A stretch of DNA of 64,000 nt from Singulisphaera acidiphila DSM 18658. Lineage in GTDB: Bacteria; Planctomycetota; Planctomycetia; Isosphaerales; Isosphaeraceae. This document shows, piece after piece, positions 9,010-18,463 of the stretch. The notes under the pieces were generated by a model that saw nothing but the letters and a program-made list of their open reading frames with translations, did not search any database and had not been told where the DNA came from. The stretch is taken from the NCBI RefSeq assembly GCF_000242455.2, contig NC_019892.1, positions 2,232,001-2,296,000 of the forward strand, given 5' to 3'. The position numbers and the translations under genes were made by a program. Each line of letters starts with the position of its first letter. Position 1 is the stretch's first letter.

Positions 9010-11051
9010 GATTTGAGCACGGGTGGGTCGTTCCTGCCGACCGCCGGTTCCACCTCGATCGCACCCACCGTGGGGGAGGGGGGCTTCGGTGGCGGCAGGA
9101 GCGGAATATGGACCTGGAAAATCGTCCCCTGGCCGGGCATCGAATGCCAGCGCATTTCGCCACCGGCCTGCTGAACGATGCGCGCGGCGCGGGGGAGTCC
9201 GAGCCCGAGTCCGCGCCCTGCCTGGCGGCCGCAGAAGAAGGGGTCGAACAGATGCTCCCCTTCGGCCGAGGTGATCCCTCGTCCGTTGTCCTTGACCGAC
9301 CACGAGACCTCTTCGAGGCCTCCGGCGACGGCGACCTGAATCGTGTCCCCCTCGCGGGTGGACTCGAGCGCATTGCGGATCAAGGCGTCGGCCAGGTGCC
9401 TCAGCGCGTCGGGATCGGCCCAGACTTTGGGACCGGGCTCACCCCCCTTGAGGATCAGCCGGATTCCTCGCGTGTCGGCCTCGTCCTTGATGTCCCTGAG
9501 ACTGGCCCTGACGACTTCGTCCGGCTGGCAGAAGCGGGGTCGCGACTCGGGCGTCCGGCCGATGAACATCAAGTCGCGGATAATGCGATGGGTCCGTTGC
9601 GCCTGGCTCAGGATCGCTCGAAGAGAGCGCACCGTGTCGGGTTCGGTGGCACGGGCCAGGAGCAATTGGGCGCGGCCCACGATCACCGCCAGCGGGTTAT
9701 TCAGCTCGTGCCCCGCGCCGGCGGCGAACTCGGCCAACCCGTCGAGCTTGGCTCGGCGAACGCGTGGCTCTTCCTTGTCGACCCAGCCCCGGTGTCCTCG
9801 GGCAACGGATTCGAGCTTTGCTGCGAGCTGGGTTCGGTCCGCGACCAGAGCGGCCCAGGCTTGCCAGGCGGGCGCCATGGACGCGTAGTTGGCACTCTCT
9901 GAGAGACCCTCGGGATCGAGCCAGAGATGGATCTCGGCGCAGGGGCGGCCTCGAGACGCAAGCGCGAGCACCTTCGTCGCCGGTCGCTCGGCGCGGCGGG
10001 GGTCTTCCTCGTGACCGGACTCCAACCCAGGCCCTGTCCAGACGACCCGCGCGGTGGCGACTCCCGCCACCTCGCACCAGGAGAGGGCCGCTCGCTCGGC
10101 CCAGCCGTCCGCCGTTTCCGCAGGATCGGCGTCAACGAAGGCTTTGAGAAAGCGATCGTTGGCCGCCTTCTCGACCCGCAACTCCGCCATCTGCCGGCGC
10201 AATCGCGCATTCGAGCGGGCGAATCGTTCCTCATGAGCCGTCGCATCCGCCTCGATCAGGGCGGGGGTGCAGCGGACTTGAACCTCGGCGATGAGCAGCC
10301 GGAGTCTCGGCTCCGAGCCGCCGATTTCGCGGGCCTCAACGGAGTACAACCCCCAGGGGGTTCGCTCCGCCAGCGCGAACGCTTGCTGGATCAATCCCAG
10401 AGATCGGGAGTCGACTGAGGCTTCGCTCATGCTCCCGAGGAGATCGGCGTGGAGCCAGGCCGCGTCGGCCACGAGCGGGTCGCAGCCCCAACGTTCGGCC
10501 AGCGTCCGGCCAAGGTTTGAGGCCTCGGTCCCGAGCGTTTGGAGCTCGAAGGCCCGGCGCCTTGGGCCATCGGGCTCGGCCATCCATTCCGCGAGCCATT
10601 CTGGCTCCAGCGCCGCGACCGCCCAGAGCCCGAGTCCATGGAGCAAGCCCGCGCGGGCGATCCGGTCAATGTCCGGTTCACCGGCCTCGGTGGCGAGTCG
10701 CCGAGCTGCCTGCCCGACCGCCACGGAGTGCCGCCAGAGCCGATTCAAGGCGTCGGCGGCCGGCCCTGAGGGGGCCGTCGCACTCCACCATGAGGATGCT
10801 TCAAGCAGCTTGATCGCCTCGAGGTCCGTTCCCGAGCGGGTCAGGGCAAGCACCCAACCCGGGTCGGATTCGGCGATCGTGGGGAATCGACTCGACGCGA
10901 GGAGTTCCGGGGACGGTTCCGCGGAATCCTCGGGAAAGGCGTTCAACGCCAGCCGCGCCGTGGTCGGGCGCAGCGGGAGACGGTCCAACCGCTCAAGCTG
11001 GCGGCGGATCACAGTGGGTGCGAGAATCGATCGGCAACGAGAAACAGGCAC
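9006..11051 (-). CDS. HDOD-like domain sensor histidine kinase
   Basis: A 681-residue cytoplasmic kinase without membrane segments. Residues about 20-270 look like a degenerate HDOD domain (RLWRHSVAVGQAARRLA, then ARAGLLHGLGLWA). A coiled region and a divergent GAF-like sensor part follow to about 440. The kinase core is clear: HisKA with GHELNNPLAVIVGRAQ, N box NALEST, G1 DNGRGI, and G2 GRGLGLGLP. It starts with GTG at 11051, preceded by AAGGAG. The response regulator encoded 94 bases upstream on the same strand is a plausible partner, although that regulator has its receiver at the C-terminus. Confidence 0.88.
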   Translation of the reverse strand: MPVSRCRSILAPTVIRRQLERLDRLPLRPTTARLALNAFPEDSAEPSPELLASSRFPTIAESDPGWVLALTRSGTDLEAIKLLEASSWWSATAPSGPAADALNRLWRHSVAVGQAARRLATEAGEPDIDRIARAGLLHGLGLWAVAALEPEWLAEWMAEPDGPRRRAFELQTLGTEASNLGRTLAERWGCDPLVADAAWLHADLLGSMSEASVDSRSLGLIQQAFALAERTPWGLYSVEAREIGGSEPRLRLLIAEVQVRCTPALIEADATAHEERFARSNARLRRQMAELRVEKAANDRFLKAFVDADPAETADGWAERAALSWCEVAGVATARVVWTGPGLESGHEEDPRRAERPATKVLALASRGRPCAEIHLWLDPEGLSESANYASMAPAWQAWAALVADRTQLAAKLESVARGHRGWVDKEEPRVRRAKLDGLAEFAAGAGHELNNPLAVIVGRAQLLLARATEPDTVRSLRAILSQAQRTHRIIRDLMFIGRTPESRPRFCQPDEVVRASLRDIKDEADTRGIRLILKGGEPGPKVWADPDALRHLADALIRNALESTREGDTIQVAVAGGLEEVSWSVKDNGRGITSAEGEHLFDPFFCGRQAGRGLGLGLPRAARIVQQAGGEMRWHSMPGQGTIFQVHIPLLPPPKPPSPTVGAIEVEPAVGRNDPPVLKS

Positions 11052-11145
11052 CGATCCGGGCTCCTTCCCGTCGGCGACGACTCAGAACTCCCACGACATC
11101 CGAACCGAACGAGCCCTCATCCTTGACGGGGTCGTCTACCCATCA

Positions 11146-11757
11146 TCAGCCTGTTGGACCAGTCTCTATATCCAAGAGTCGGCAGACGCGGCGAATCAAT
11201 TCATCGATGTCGAGCGGCTTGTGAAGAAAGTCGTCCGCGCCCGAGGTACGGAGCTCGTCGATCTTGTCTTCTTCCACCATACCCGAAATGCAGATAATTT
11301 TGATGTCGGACATCGTCGGATCTTTGCGGATCAGCTCACAGACCGCCTGTCCGTTGATGTCGGGCAGCATTACATCGAGGATGATCAGGTCGGGGTGATA
11401 CTCTTTGGCCAGCATCCCCGCGCCGAAGCCATTGTTGACGACCTTGGTTTCAAACCGGGCATCGTTGGCCAACACGTCCGAGATCAGGTCGACCACGGCC
11501 TGATCGTCGTCGACGATCAAGATCCGCCGCTTCCCGCTCTCCAGAGCATCGGTCGGGATGCTGTTTTCTTTCATGAACCGGTAAAGCGCTTCGCGCGGAA
11601 TCCGGCGAAATCGCGAGCCGGGGACCCGGAACCCCTTGAGTTGGCCTGAGTCGAAGCAGCGGATGATCGTTTGCTGACTCACTTTACAGATCTTCGCAGC
11701 TTCGCCCGTCGTAAAAACGGTCTTCATGTTCGAGTACGTCCCATTCTGCGAGCTCAT
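11146..11757 (-). CDS. Helix-turn-helix plus receiver domain response regulator
   Basis: A 203-residue protein with the usual order reversed. Residues about 11-65 form an excisionase/MerR-type helix-turn-helix (FTTGEAAKICKVSQQTI, then GFRVPGSRFRRI). Residues about 76-198 form a receiver with the acidic pair in LIVDDD, the phospho-acceptor Asp in LIILDVMLPD, a Ser in CISGM, and the Lys in FLHKPLD. It probably binds DNA under phosphorylation control. The start at 11757 has AAGGAG about 11 bases upstream; a second ATG at 11724 would drop 11 residues. It sits directly upstream of the HDOD-like kinase, suggesting a two-component pair. Confidence 0.88.
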   Translation of the reverse strand: MSSQNGTYSNMKTVFTTGEAAKICKVSQQTIIRCFDSGQLKGFRVPGSRFRRIPREALYRFMKENSIPTDALESGKRRILIVDDDQAVVDLISDVLANDARFETKVVNNGFGAGMLAKEYHPDLIILDVMLPDINGQAVCELIRKDPTMSDIKIICISGMVEEDKIDELRTSGADDFLHKPLDIDELIRRVCRLLDIETGPTG

Positions 11758-12146
11758 GGGCTCGGTCGCTCCTTCTCCCGGCGAGCTCGGGCCTCCCCCA
11801 AGACTCCGCCGAGGCCCGTAAAAGCTTCCATGCCGGGGTCACTCTGCATGCGGACCAGCCTTCCGCCAGCCGCACCAAGACCGCCCAGCCCCTCAGCGAC
11901 GCACGATCAGTAAAGTTTGCTGAATCTAACGACTTTACCCGAATTGCCGATGTAACCAATTATAAGGTGGCTGCCTAACCTGTCAACCCGAATGAATGTC
12001 AGACTCTTCCGTAGAACGCGAATCCTGTCAAGAGTGGATAAACGGCCCAAGGTCTCACCTCGACCCAGTCGGAAGGGATGAATCCTCAGGAAAAAAACGC
12101 GCGAGCGACCACGATGGAATATTCTTCCATCAAGGTTGAAGAACAG
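11758..12146. other. 389-base intergenic region, no gene seen
   Basis: Lies between the 5' end of the leftward HTH-receiver gene and the 3' end of leftward mnmG. The part near 11910-12010 is AT-richer and should contain the promoter of the regulator gene. No terminator hairpin with a T-tract or RNA gene was recognised. Confidence 0.4.
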
Positions 12147-14033
12147 TTACGCAGGCTCGTCGAGGGGCGATTCGCGTTCGGTGACTGGTTCGGATGCGGG
12201 CTCGGGCGAGCGCGACCTGTCTTGCTTCATGTAGACGAGCAGGGTCGCGATATCCGTCGGATTGACGCCGCTGATTCGACCAGCCTGGCCGAGCGAACGA
12301 GGGCGGACCCGCAGGAACTTCTCGCGGGCCTCGGCGCGAAGCTGGGTGATCGCGTGATAGTCCATGTCGGCCGGCAGCGGTTTGTGCTCGAGGCGGCGGA
12401 AGCGTTCCACCTCCAGGGCTTGGCGTTCGATGTAGCCGCCGTATTTCGCCTCGATGGTCACTTGTTCGATCGCTTCTCCGTCGTCGTGCGATGCAAGCGC
12501 GGGGGAGAGCTCGAGCAGTTGTTCCCAGGTCGTCGGGGGCCGTCGCAGGTGCTGGAAAAGGGACTGACCTTCCACACGCGTCGTATTGAGGGTCGACCGA
12601 AGCGAGCTGATCTTTTGAGTCCGCTCTTCAAAGCGCGCCCAGCGCGCGTCGTCGACGAGCCCGATCTGCCTTCCCATTTCGGTGAGGCGTAGATCCGCGT
12701 TGTCGTGCCGCAAGAGGAGGCGATACTCCGCGCGGCTCGTGAACATCCGGTAGGGTTCTTCCACACCTCGGGTGACCAGGTCGTCGATCAGGACCCCGAG
12801 ATAGGCCTGGGAGCGGTCGACGATGAATGGATCCTCACCCTGGACGGCTCTCGCAGCGTTGATGCCGGCAATCAGCCCTTGGGCGGCGGCTTCCTCGTAT
12901 CCGGTCGTTCCGTTGATCTGGCCGGCGAAGTAGAGCCCCGCGACATTCTTGGTTTCGAGGGTCGGGTGAAGTTGGGTGGGGGGGGCGAAGTCATACTCGA
13001 CGGCGTAGCCGTACCGCATGATCTCCGCATGTTCCAGGCCGGCGATCAGGGGGATGATCGCGTCCTGGACGTCGCGCGGGAGGCTGGTCGAGATCCCGTT
13101 ACAGTAGTATTCCAAGGTCCCTCGGCCTTCCGGCTCGAGGAAGATCTGATGCCCGGTCCGGTCGGCGAAGCGGACGACCTTGTCCTCGATCGAGGGGCAG
13201 TAGCGCGGACCCGTGCTCTGGATCTGTCCCGAGTACATTGGGGCGCGGTGGATGTTGCCGCGGATCAGGTCGTGGACGGCGGAATTGGTGGTCGTGATAT
13301 GGCAGGAACATTGTTCCTGGGTGATCCGGTCGGTCATGAACGAGAAGGCCACCGGTTCCGCGTCGCCGGGTTGTTCCTGGAGCTTGGCGAAGTCGATGGT
13401 CCGGCCGTTGAGTCGCGGCGGGGTTCCCGTCTTGAACCGTTGAAGCTCGAACCCGAGCGAGCGGAGGCTGCCGGAAAGGCCTTCCGCCGAACTATCCCCG
13501 GCACGACCTCCCGCCGTCTTGGTCTCCCCCGTATGCATGAGCGCCTGGAGGAACGTCCCGGTGGTCACGACCACGGCCCGCGCCCGGTACTCGGCCCCTC
13601 CTCGGCAGCGGAGGCCGGTGATCCGGTCGCCGTCGATGCAGAGCGCCTCGACCATCTCCTGGCGGAGGGTGAGGTTCGGCTGGCGTTCGACTGTGAGCTT
13701 GCCGAGGAACTGGTAGGCCTTCTTATCGCACTGGGCCCGGGGGCTGTGCATGGCCGGCCCTTTGCCTCGGTTGAGGAGCCGGAACTGGAGGGCCGCCGCG
13801 TCGGTGAGCATGCCCATGGCACCGCCGAGGGCGTCGATCTCGCGTACGATCTGCCCTTTCGCCACGCCGCCGATTGCCGGGTTGCAGCTCATCTGGGTGA
13901 CCGAGTCGCAGTTAATGGTCAGCAAGGCGGTGCGCCGGCCCATTCGCGCTGAGGCGAGGGCCGCCTCGAGCCCCGCGTGCCCCGCTCCCACCACGATCAC
14001 GTCATACCGATAGGGATCGTCCCGCGTCATCAC
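12147..14033 (-). CDS. mnmG: tRNA uridine 5-carboxymethylaminomethyl modification enzyme MnmG
   Basis: A 628-residue FAD protein, the usual length for MnmG (GidA). With MnmE it installs the carboxymethylaminomethyl group on U34 of certain tRNAs. The N-terminus has the FAD-binding motif VVGAGHAGLEAALA, followed by the signature SCNPAIGGVAKGQIVREID. The middle has FKTGTPPRL and the conserved block FLEPEGRGT; GYEEAAAQGL and SRAEYRLLLRHDNAD follow. The C-terminal helical domain is complete. mnmE is not in the window. The start is MMTRDDPYRYDV; either of the two adjacent Met codons is possible. Confidence 0.97.
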   Translation of the reverse strand: MMTRDDPYRYDVIVVGAGHAGLEAALASARMGRRTALLTINCDSVTQMSCNPAIGGVAKGQIVREIDALGGAMGMLTDAAALQFRLLNRGKGPAMHSPRAQCDKKAYQFLGKLTVERQPNLTLRQEMVEALCIDGDRITGLRCRGGAEYRARAVVVTTGTFLQALMHTGETKTAGGRAGDSSAEGLSGSLRSLGFELQRFKTGTPPRLNGRTIDFAKLQEQPGDAEPVAFSFMTDRITQEQCSCHITTTNSAVHDLIRGNIHRAPMYSGQIQSTGPRYCPSIEDKVVRFADRTGHQIFLEPEGRGTLEYYCNGISTSLPRDVQDAIIPLIAGLEHAEIMRYGYAVEYDFAPPTQLHPTLETKNVAGLYFAGQINGTTGYEEAAAQGLIAGINAARAVQGEDPFIVDRSQAYLGVLIDDLVTRGVEEPYRMFTSRAEYRLLLRHDNADLRLTEMGRQIGLVDDARWARFEERTQKISSLRSTLNTTRVEGQSLFQHLRRPPTTWEQLLELSPALASHDDGEAIEQVTIEAKYGGYIERQALEVERFRRLEHKPLPADMDYHAITQLRAEAREKFLRVRPRSLGQAGRISGVNPTDIATLLVYMKQDRSRSPEPASEPVTERESPLDEPA

Positions 14034-14261
14034 CGTATTCGCCCAATCAAGCAGAACTCTACGTTTTTCCCCTGTTGCTGCTTCTTATCATACCGTTACA
14101 GCTCGATGAAACGAAAGATAAACGAGGCCCCTGGGTTGTCCAATTGCCTTGCGAGTCCGTGGTTGGTCTGGCTAACTTGGAGCCTCGAGGCCCTCTGGGC
14201 CGGATGACTTACACTGACTCTTCATCATTCAAAAAAACAAAGACAAAAGAGGACGAGCGCC

Positions 14262-14792
14262 ATGGCAGAGACGCGGAAGGGCGAAGTGACATTCAAGGGC
14301 AACCCGGTCGAGCTGGTCGGCCCCAAACTCAACGTAGGGGACAAAGCGCCCGACTTTGCCAGCGTCGGAGCCGGTCTTGCGGTGGTGACCCTGGCCGACA
14401 CCGCCGGCAAGGCGCGGCTTTTCAACGTGATCCCGTCGCTCGACACCCCGGTTTGCAATATCCAGACCAGGAAGTTCTCCGAAGAGCTGCAATCGCTTGG
14501 CGACAAGGTCGCGGTCTATACGGTGAGCCTCGACCTCCCGTTCGCGCAGCAGCGCTGGTGCACCGAGGCGAAGGTCGAGAACCTCAAGAACCTGTCCGAT
14601 GCGCACAACCATAGCTTCGGCGAACACTACGGTGTGCTGATTCAAGGGTTGCCGATCCCCTTGCTGGCCCGTGCGGTTATCGTGGTGGATCCGGACAACA
14701 CGATTCGCTATATCGAAATCGTCCCGGAAATCGCGCAAGAGCCGAATTACGAGCCCGCCCTGAAGGCCTTGAAAGAGGCGGCCGGCGTCTGA
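14262..14792 (+). CDS. tpx: Thiol peroxidase
   Basis: A 176-residue atypical 2-Cys peroxiredoxin of the Tpx family, reducing peroxides with thioredoxin. The peroxidatic cysteine is in PSLDTPVC and the resolving cysteine in QRWC, about 35 residues later. The N-terminus (GNPVELVG, then VGDKAPDF) is typical. The ATG is preceded by GAGGA. It stands alone as a single gene and ends at the convergent hairpin shared with the M24 peptidase gene. Confidence 0.96.
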   Translation: MAETRKGEVTFKGNPVELVGPKLNVGDKAPDFASVGAGLAVVTLADTAGKARLFNVIPSLDTPVCNIQTRKFSEELQSLGDKVAVYTVSLDLPFAQQRWCTEAKVENLKNLSDAHNHSFGEHYGVLIQGLPIPLLARAVIVVDPDNTIRYIEIVPEIAQEPNYEPALKALKEAAGV

Positions 14793-14810
14793 TAATCGGC
14801 CCAGCCAAGT

Positions 14811-14858
14811 GAGGAGAGGCCCTGAGGACTGCGATGGGTCACCAGGGCCTCCTCCTTC
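14811..14858. terminator. Convergent hairpin terminator between tpx and the M24 peptidase
   Basis: GAGGAGAGGCCCTG and CAGGGCCTCCTCC form a long stem with an 18-base loop. It lies between two converging genes and is followed by T-rich sequence on the plus strand (CTCCTTCGTTCTC). Confidence 0.6.
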
Positions 14859-14862
14859 GTTC

Positions 14863-16017
14863 TCATCGTCCCGGTTGCGAGATCGTGAGATCGTGCACCG
14901 AGAGGGTCTCGAAGCCATCTTTGGTGATCAGGTAATTACGTTCAAAACGCATGCCCCCGACCCCTTTGATGTAGAGTCCGGGCTCGAGTGCGACGACATC
15001 CCCAACCACGAGCGTATCCGTGCTCTCGGGGACGAAGTAAGGGGGTTCGGGATGGCCGAGCCCCAGACCGTGCCCGCTGTGGCTCGTGAACGACTCAGCC
15101 AGGCCAAGCGAGGCCAGACGTCCCCGAACTGCGGCGTCGACCGCACGCGCGGCGGTCCCCGCGCGAAGTTGTCCCTCACCCGCCTCGATCGCCGACAGGC
15201 AGGCCTCGAACATTTCCCGCTGTCGGGGGGTCGGCTCGCCGTCGACGACGAACGTGTTTGTGAAGTCGCCACGGTAACCGTGCACGACCACCGAGAAGTC
15301 GAGCAGGCAAAGATCACCGCGCTCGATCGTTCGCCGGATCGGCGGTCCCCCCTTGTCGGTCGCGCAACGCGGGCCGGTGGCGAAGTCGCCGTAGACGATC
15401 AGTTGCTCCTCAAGGCTTTTCATCGCCGTGTTCTGGACCAACAGAAAAACATCCAGCTCCGTCATCCCGGGTTTGACCCCGGCCAGTGCGGCGGCCTGCG
15501 CAGCTTCCCCCGCGCGCATCGAACGCTTGAGCAGCTCAACCTCGTCCGGATCCTTGGCCCGTTTCAGCGGTCGGATGATCGGGTCGAGGTCGATGAGCGT
15601 CAGGTCGGGGCGCGCGGCTCGAAGCGCCTCGACCACCGCAGCGGGAACGCTCGTCCGCTCGATCCCGATCCGGTTTCCCGGGACCCGCGACAGGAAGTCG
15701 ATAGCCGCCCCCACGCGGATCCCCTGGCGGTGGGGGGCCGAGGTCTTGCCGTTGTACCAGACGGGGGCGACCACCTCGTCGACCGTGGCGCGTTCCAAGA
15801 ACGTTTGGACCATGCTGTCCGCCACCAGGGTCGACTTCCCGGCCTCGAGGACGAGCAGGGCCCCGGCATCCGCCGAGCGGAAGACGAACGGCGACTGAAC
15901 GTAGTTGGCAAAATAGAGCAGGTGCTGGGGATCGGCCAGAACCAGGGCATCGCAAGGCTCAGGCAACGCGTTCCAGAGCCTCGAGCGTCGCGTGGCGCAA
16001 CCCGTGGGAGTGAGCAT
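14863..16017 (-). CDS. M24 family metallopeptidase (Xaa-Pro aminopeptidase-like)
   Basis: A 384-residue cytoplasmic peptidase with a creatinase-like N-terminal domain (about 1-150) and a pita-bread C-terminal domain. All five metal ligands can be seen: Asp in LLDFSV, Asp in GDFTNTF, His in HSGHGLGLGHPEP, Glu in ALEPGLY and Glu in MRFERNYL. It should cleave N-terminal residues ahead of proline in peptides. The exact substrate is unknown. The first residues (MLTPTGCATRRSRLW) show no signal peptide. Confidence 0.92.
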   Translation of the reverse strand: MLTPTGCATRRSRLWNALPEPCDALVLADPQHLLYFANYVQSPFVFRSADAGALLVLEAGKSTLVADSMVQTFLERATVDEVVAPVWYNGKTSAPHRQGIRVGAAIDFLSRVPGNRIGIERTSVPAAVVEALRAARPDLTLIDLDPIIRPLKRAKDPDEVELLKRSMRAGEAAQAAALAGVKPGMTELDVFLLVQNTAMKSLEEQLIVYGDFATGPRCATDKGGPPIRRTIERGDLCLLDFSVVVHGYRGDFTNTFVVDGEPTPRQREMFEACLSAIEAGEGQLRAGTAARAVDAAVRGRLASLGLAESFTSHSGHGLGLGHPEPPYFVPESTDTLVVGDVVALEPGLYIKGVGGMRFERNYLITKDGFETLSVHDLTISQPGR

Positions 16018-16071
16018 TATCTTTCAGGCTCCAAAACCTCGACCCGGAAATCTCGTCGGATCCAAAAATAA

Positions 16072-16110
16072 AGAAAGGGCCAAGGGCCGAGCCCACAGGC
16101 CCTTTTTTAG
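16072..16110 (-). terminator. Intrinsic terminator downstream of the DUF1080 gene
   Basis: AAGGGCC (16082-16088) pairs with GGCCCTT (16098-16104), and a second AAAGGGCC copy lies just to the left. On the minus strand the stem is followed by a T-rich run (CTTTCTTTATTTTT), as expected for ending the DUF1080 transcript. On the plus strand six T bases follow, so it may act in both directions. Confidence 0.6.
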
Positions 16111-16133
16111 GGGGGAAACGCTTCGTGAAACAA

Positions 16134-16823
16134 TCACGAAAGCGGCTTGATCCAGAGGTTCCGAAACTGGACCTTGTTGCCGTGGTCCTGAAGCAGGATC
16201 GGCCCCTCTTCGCCTTCCTTGTTGGTCGCGCCTCCGGGCGTGGGGGTGATCTCCGCGTCGTTGATGGTCTTGATGCCGTTATGAATGACCGTCACGCGGG
16301 CCTTTTTGACCACTTTCCCACCGTCGACGACGGCTTTGTGAAACGTGACGTCGTAGGTCTGCCACTGGAGCGGCGGCTTGCAAGCGTTGACCGAAGGAAT
16401 GATCTGCTTGTAGATCGCTCCACAGTCGTTGTCCTGGAGCTTCAAGCCGTACGAGTCGAGAACCTGCAACTCGTAGATCCCCCCCAGGTAGACGCCGCTG
16501 TTCCCTCGGGCCTGCCCCTTCTGGTCGGGCATGTACGGGACGTTAAACTCGACGTGGAGTTGGAAGTCGCCAAAGGTCTTCTCGGTCTGGATCGCGCCGT
16601 CGCCTGGCTTGACGGTCAGGATCCCATCATCGACCGCCCAGCTCGCGGGGGTCTTGCCGTCTGTTTTGACCCAGCCGTTAAGATTCTCGCCGCTGAACAG
16701 AGTGGCTGCCCCCTCAGGTGCCTTCTGGCCGAGAGTGGCGTCGCCCGGCTTGGTTTCGTCGGCGACCACGAACGGGATTGACCAGGCCAGGGAGACCGTG
16801 GCCACGAGAATGGGAATGCGCAT
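16134..16823 (-). CDS. Secreted DUF1080 (3-keto-disaccharide hydrolase-like) protein
   Basis: A 229-residue exported protein with a signal peptide (MRIPILVATVSLAWSIPFVVA). The rest is a single DUF1080 concanavalin-like domain: LFSGENLNGW at its start, then ARGNSGVYL and YELQVLDSYG, and the end segment ILLQDHGNKVQFRNLWI. This family includes 3-keto-disaccharide hydrolases and is heavily expanded in planctomycetes. It has no cytochrome domain or sorting signal. It is monocistronic, ended by the hairpin at 16072-16110. Confidence 0.93.
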   Translation of the reverse strand: MRIPILVATVSLAWSIPFVVADETKPGDATLGQKAPEGAATLFSGENLNGWVKTDGKTPASWAVDDGILTVKPGDGAIQTEKTFGDFQLHVEFNVPYMPDQKGQARGNSGVYLGGIYELQVLDSYGLKLQDNDCGAIYKQIIPSVNACKPPLQWQTYDVTFHKAVVDGGKVVKKARVTVIHNGIKTINDAEITPTPGGATNKEGEEGPILLQDHGNKVQFRNLWIKPLS

Positions 16824-17143
16824 TTGCGGTGGATCTCCCCAAAGCGATCGATGGAGTTGAGGTGGTGGGATCGCGCCCTTTGTATTTTTTTGGGTTGGCG
16901 AAGGTTCAGGGCCAGTTTAGCGGCGATGGACCTGAAGACAAGAGTCCCCTCTCCCGAGAACCAGGGTAGGTAGGACGCTTCCGGAGGTTGTCCGACAGCG
17001 ATTCAAGGGAAGTTCGAGTTGATTCCCACCTCGGACCACGGGACGATGGTAAGATTAGAGACAAGTCTCTTCGCTGGAAGGAAAAATGGACCGCCTGGCG
17101 GATTGCGTCTCGACTCGTCTCACTCCAGCCCGACTGGTGCGCG
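16824..17143. other. 320-base divergent intergenic region
   Basis: Separates the DUF1080 gene (leftward) from the zinc-ribbon GTPase (rightward). If the GTPase starts at the TTG at 16988, over half of the region becomes coding. No palindrome or RNA gene was recognised. Confidence 0.35.
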
Positions 17144-18463
17144 ATGCCCCTGGACTTGATGACCCGTCTCGACCCGCTCCGGCGAGTCCGCTGCCCCTTC
17201 TGCTTCGAGCGATTCGCCGCGTGCGAGATGCACCTGCGTTGCAATGATCACTACTGCAAATCCGACTTCGCCCGGATGATCGAAGACCCGATCCTGTCGC
17301 ATGCCCTGAACGGCAGGCGTGTCGGAGGGGCGGGGAACTCGGCGCTCCGGAGCCCCTGGTGGATTGATCCCAGAACCGACGTCCGGCGCGGCATTCGCCG
17401 CCACTTCGACTGGATGGTCTTGCCTGACTCGCTCGACTGCCCGAACTGTCGGCGGCCGACCGACCTCCGCCTCTGCCCGCGCTGTCATAGCCATTTGCCC
17501 GACTCCGCGATTACGCTCGATCCCGGGCACATCGCCATCTTCGGCCCGCAATCGGTCGGCAAAACAACCTTCGTGACGGTGCTTCTCCACGAACTCGACC
17601 ACCGGGTCGGTCCCGACCGAGGATTCGTCCTTGACCCTCTGACCGATGAGATCCGCGAGCGTTACGAGCGCGAATATCACGAGCTGACCTACGGCGGTAG
17701 CCAGTTCGGCGTCGGCGAGGAGCTCAACGGCGAGTCGTTCCGGCACAGCCACTCGGCGACCCCGAGCCTGGAGACCAACCGAGGGGTGCTTCAGCCCTTG
17801 GTCTATCGGCTGACCAGTCGTCGCGACTCGGAACGGGGTGGCACCGCCTTGCTCTCGTTCTTCGACACGGCCGGCGAAGACTGGGAGATGAACATTGAAA
17901 TGCTCCGGAGCGAGGCCCGCTACCTTGGCGGGGCGCGGGGCCTTCTTTTCTTGATCGACCCGTTGCGAATCCGATCCGTCGCCCACGACCGTCGGATGCA
18001 GCTCACCGAGAAGGAGAGCCGGGTTCCTCCCGCCGACTATTTGACGGACATCCGCAAACTGGCCACCTTCTTCCGCCGCTCCCCGGTGAAGGTTCCGCTG
18101 GCGATCTGTTTGAACAAGCTCGATCGGTGGGGACACCTCCTCCCGGAAGGCACGAAGCTCCACGAGTGGGCGACCGGGGTCCCCGAATCTGCTCCCGGAC
18201 CAGCACTCGATCAGGCGATCCACGACGAGGTCCAGTCCGCGCTCCGCCACTGGGGCGCTGCCGGGTTCCTCGAGCACGTCGCCGTCACCTTCCCTAACCA
18301 CCGATTCTTCGCCTGCTCGGCCCTCGGCGACGCGGCCCAAGATCGCGAAGATCTCCCCCAGCCGTTACCGACCCCTCTGCTGGTCGAGCGCCCCGTCCTC
18401 TGGCTCTTGGAACGCCAAGGGGTGGTTGCCCCCGTCGATGGGCCGCGCCGTCGAGGTCGGTGA
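17144..18463 (+). CDS. Zinc-ribbon P-loop GTPase (double-GTPase 2-like)
   Basis: A 439-residue protein. It opens with a zinc-ribbon-like cluster (CPFC, CEMHLRC) and has a second one at CPNC and CPRC (about 100-115). The GTPase core begins with the P-loop GPQSVGKTT (from residue 134), followed by the G3 motif FFDTAGED and G4 NKLD in CLNKLDRW. The pattern fits TRAFAC-clade 'double-GTPase 2' proteins that accompany GAP1-type scaffolds. The ATG at 17144 leads straight into the zinc site, but it has no clear ribosome site; a TTG at 16988 in the same frame would add 52 residues without recognisable domains. Confidence 0.75.
   Translation: MPLDLMTRLDPLRRVRCPFCFERFAACEMHLRCNDHYCKSDFARMIEDPILSHALNGRRVGGAGNSALRSPWWIDPRTDVRRGIRRHFDWMVLPDSLDCPNCRRPTDLRLCPRCHSHLPDSAITLDPGHIAIFGPQSVGKTTFVTVLLHELDHRVGPDRGFVLDPLTDEIRERYEREYHELTYGGSQFGVGEELNGESFRHSHSATPSLETNRGVLQPLVYRLTSRRDSERGGTALLSFFDTAGEDWEMNIEMLRSEARYLGGARGLLFLIDPLRIRSVAHDRRMQLTEKESRVPPADYLTDIRKLATFFRRSPVKVPLAICLNKLDRWGHLLPEGTKLHEWATGVPESAPGPALDQAIHDEVQSALRHWGAAGFLEHVAVTFPNHRFFACSALGDAAQDREDLPQPLPTPLLVERPVLWLLERQGVVAPVDGPRRRGR

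Noticed and set aside
12705..13952. Long plus-strand frame inside mnmG
   Set aside because: Antisense to a full-length, clearly conserved MnmG; no ribosome site or recognisable domain.
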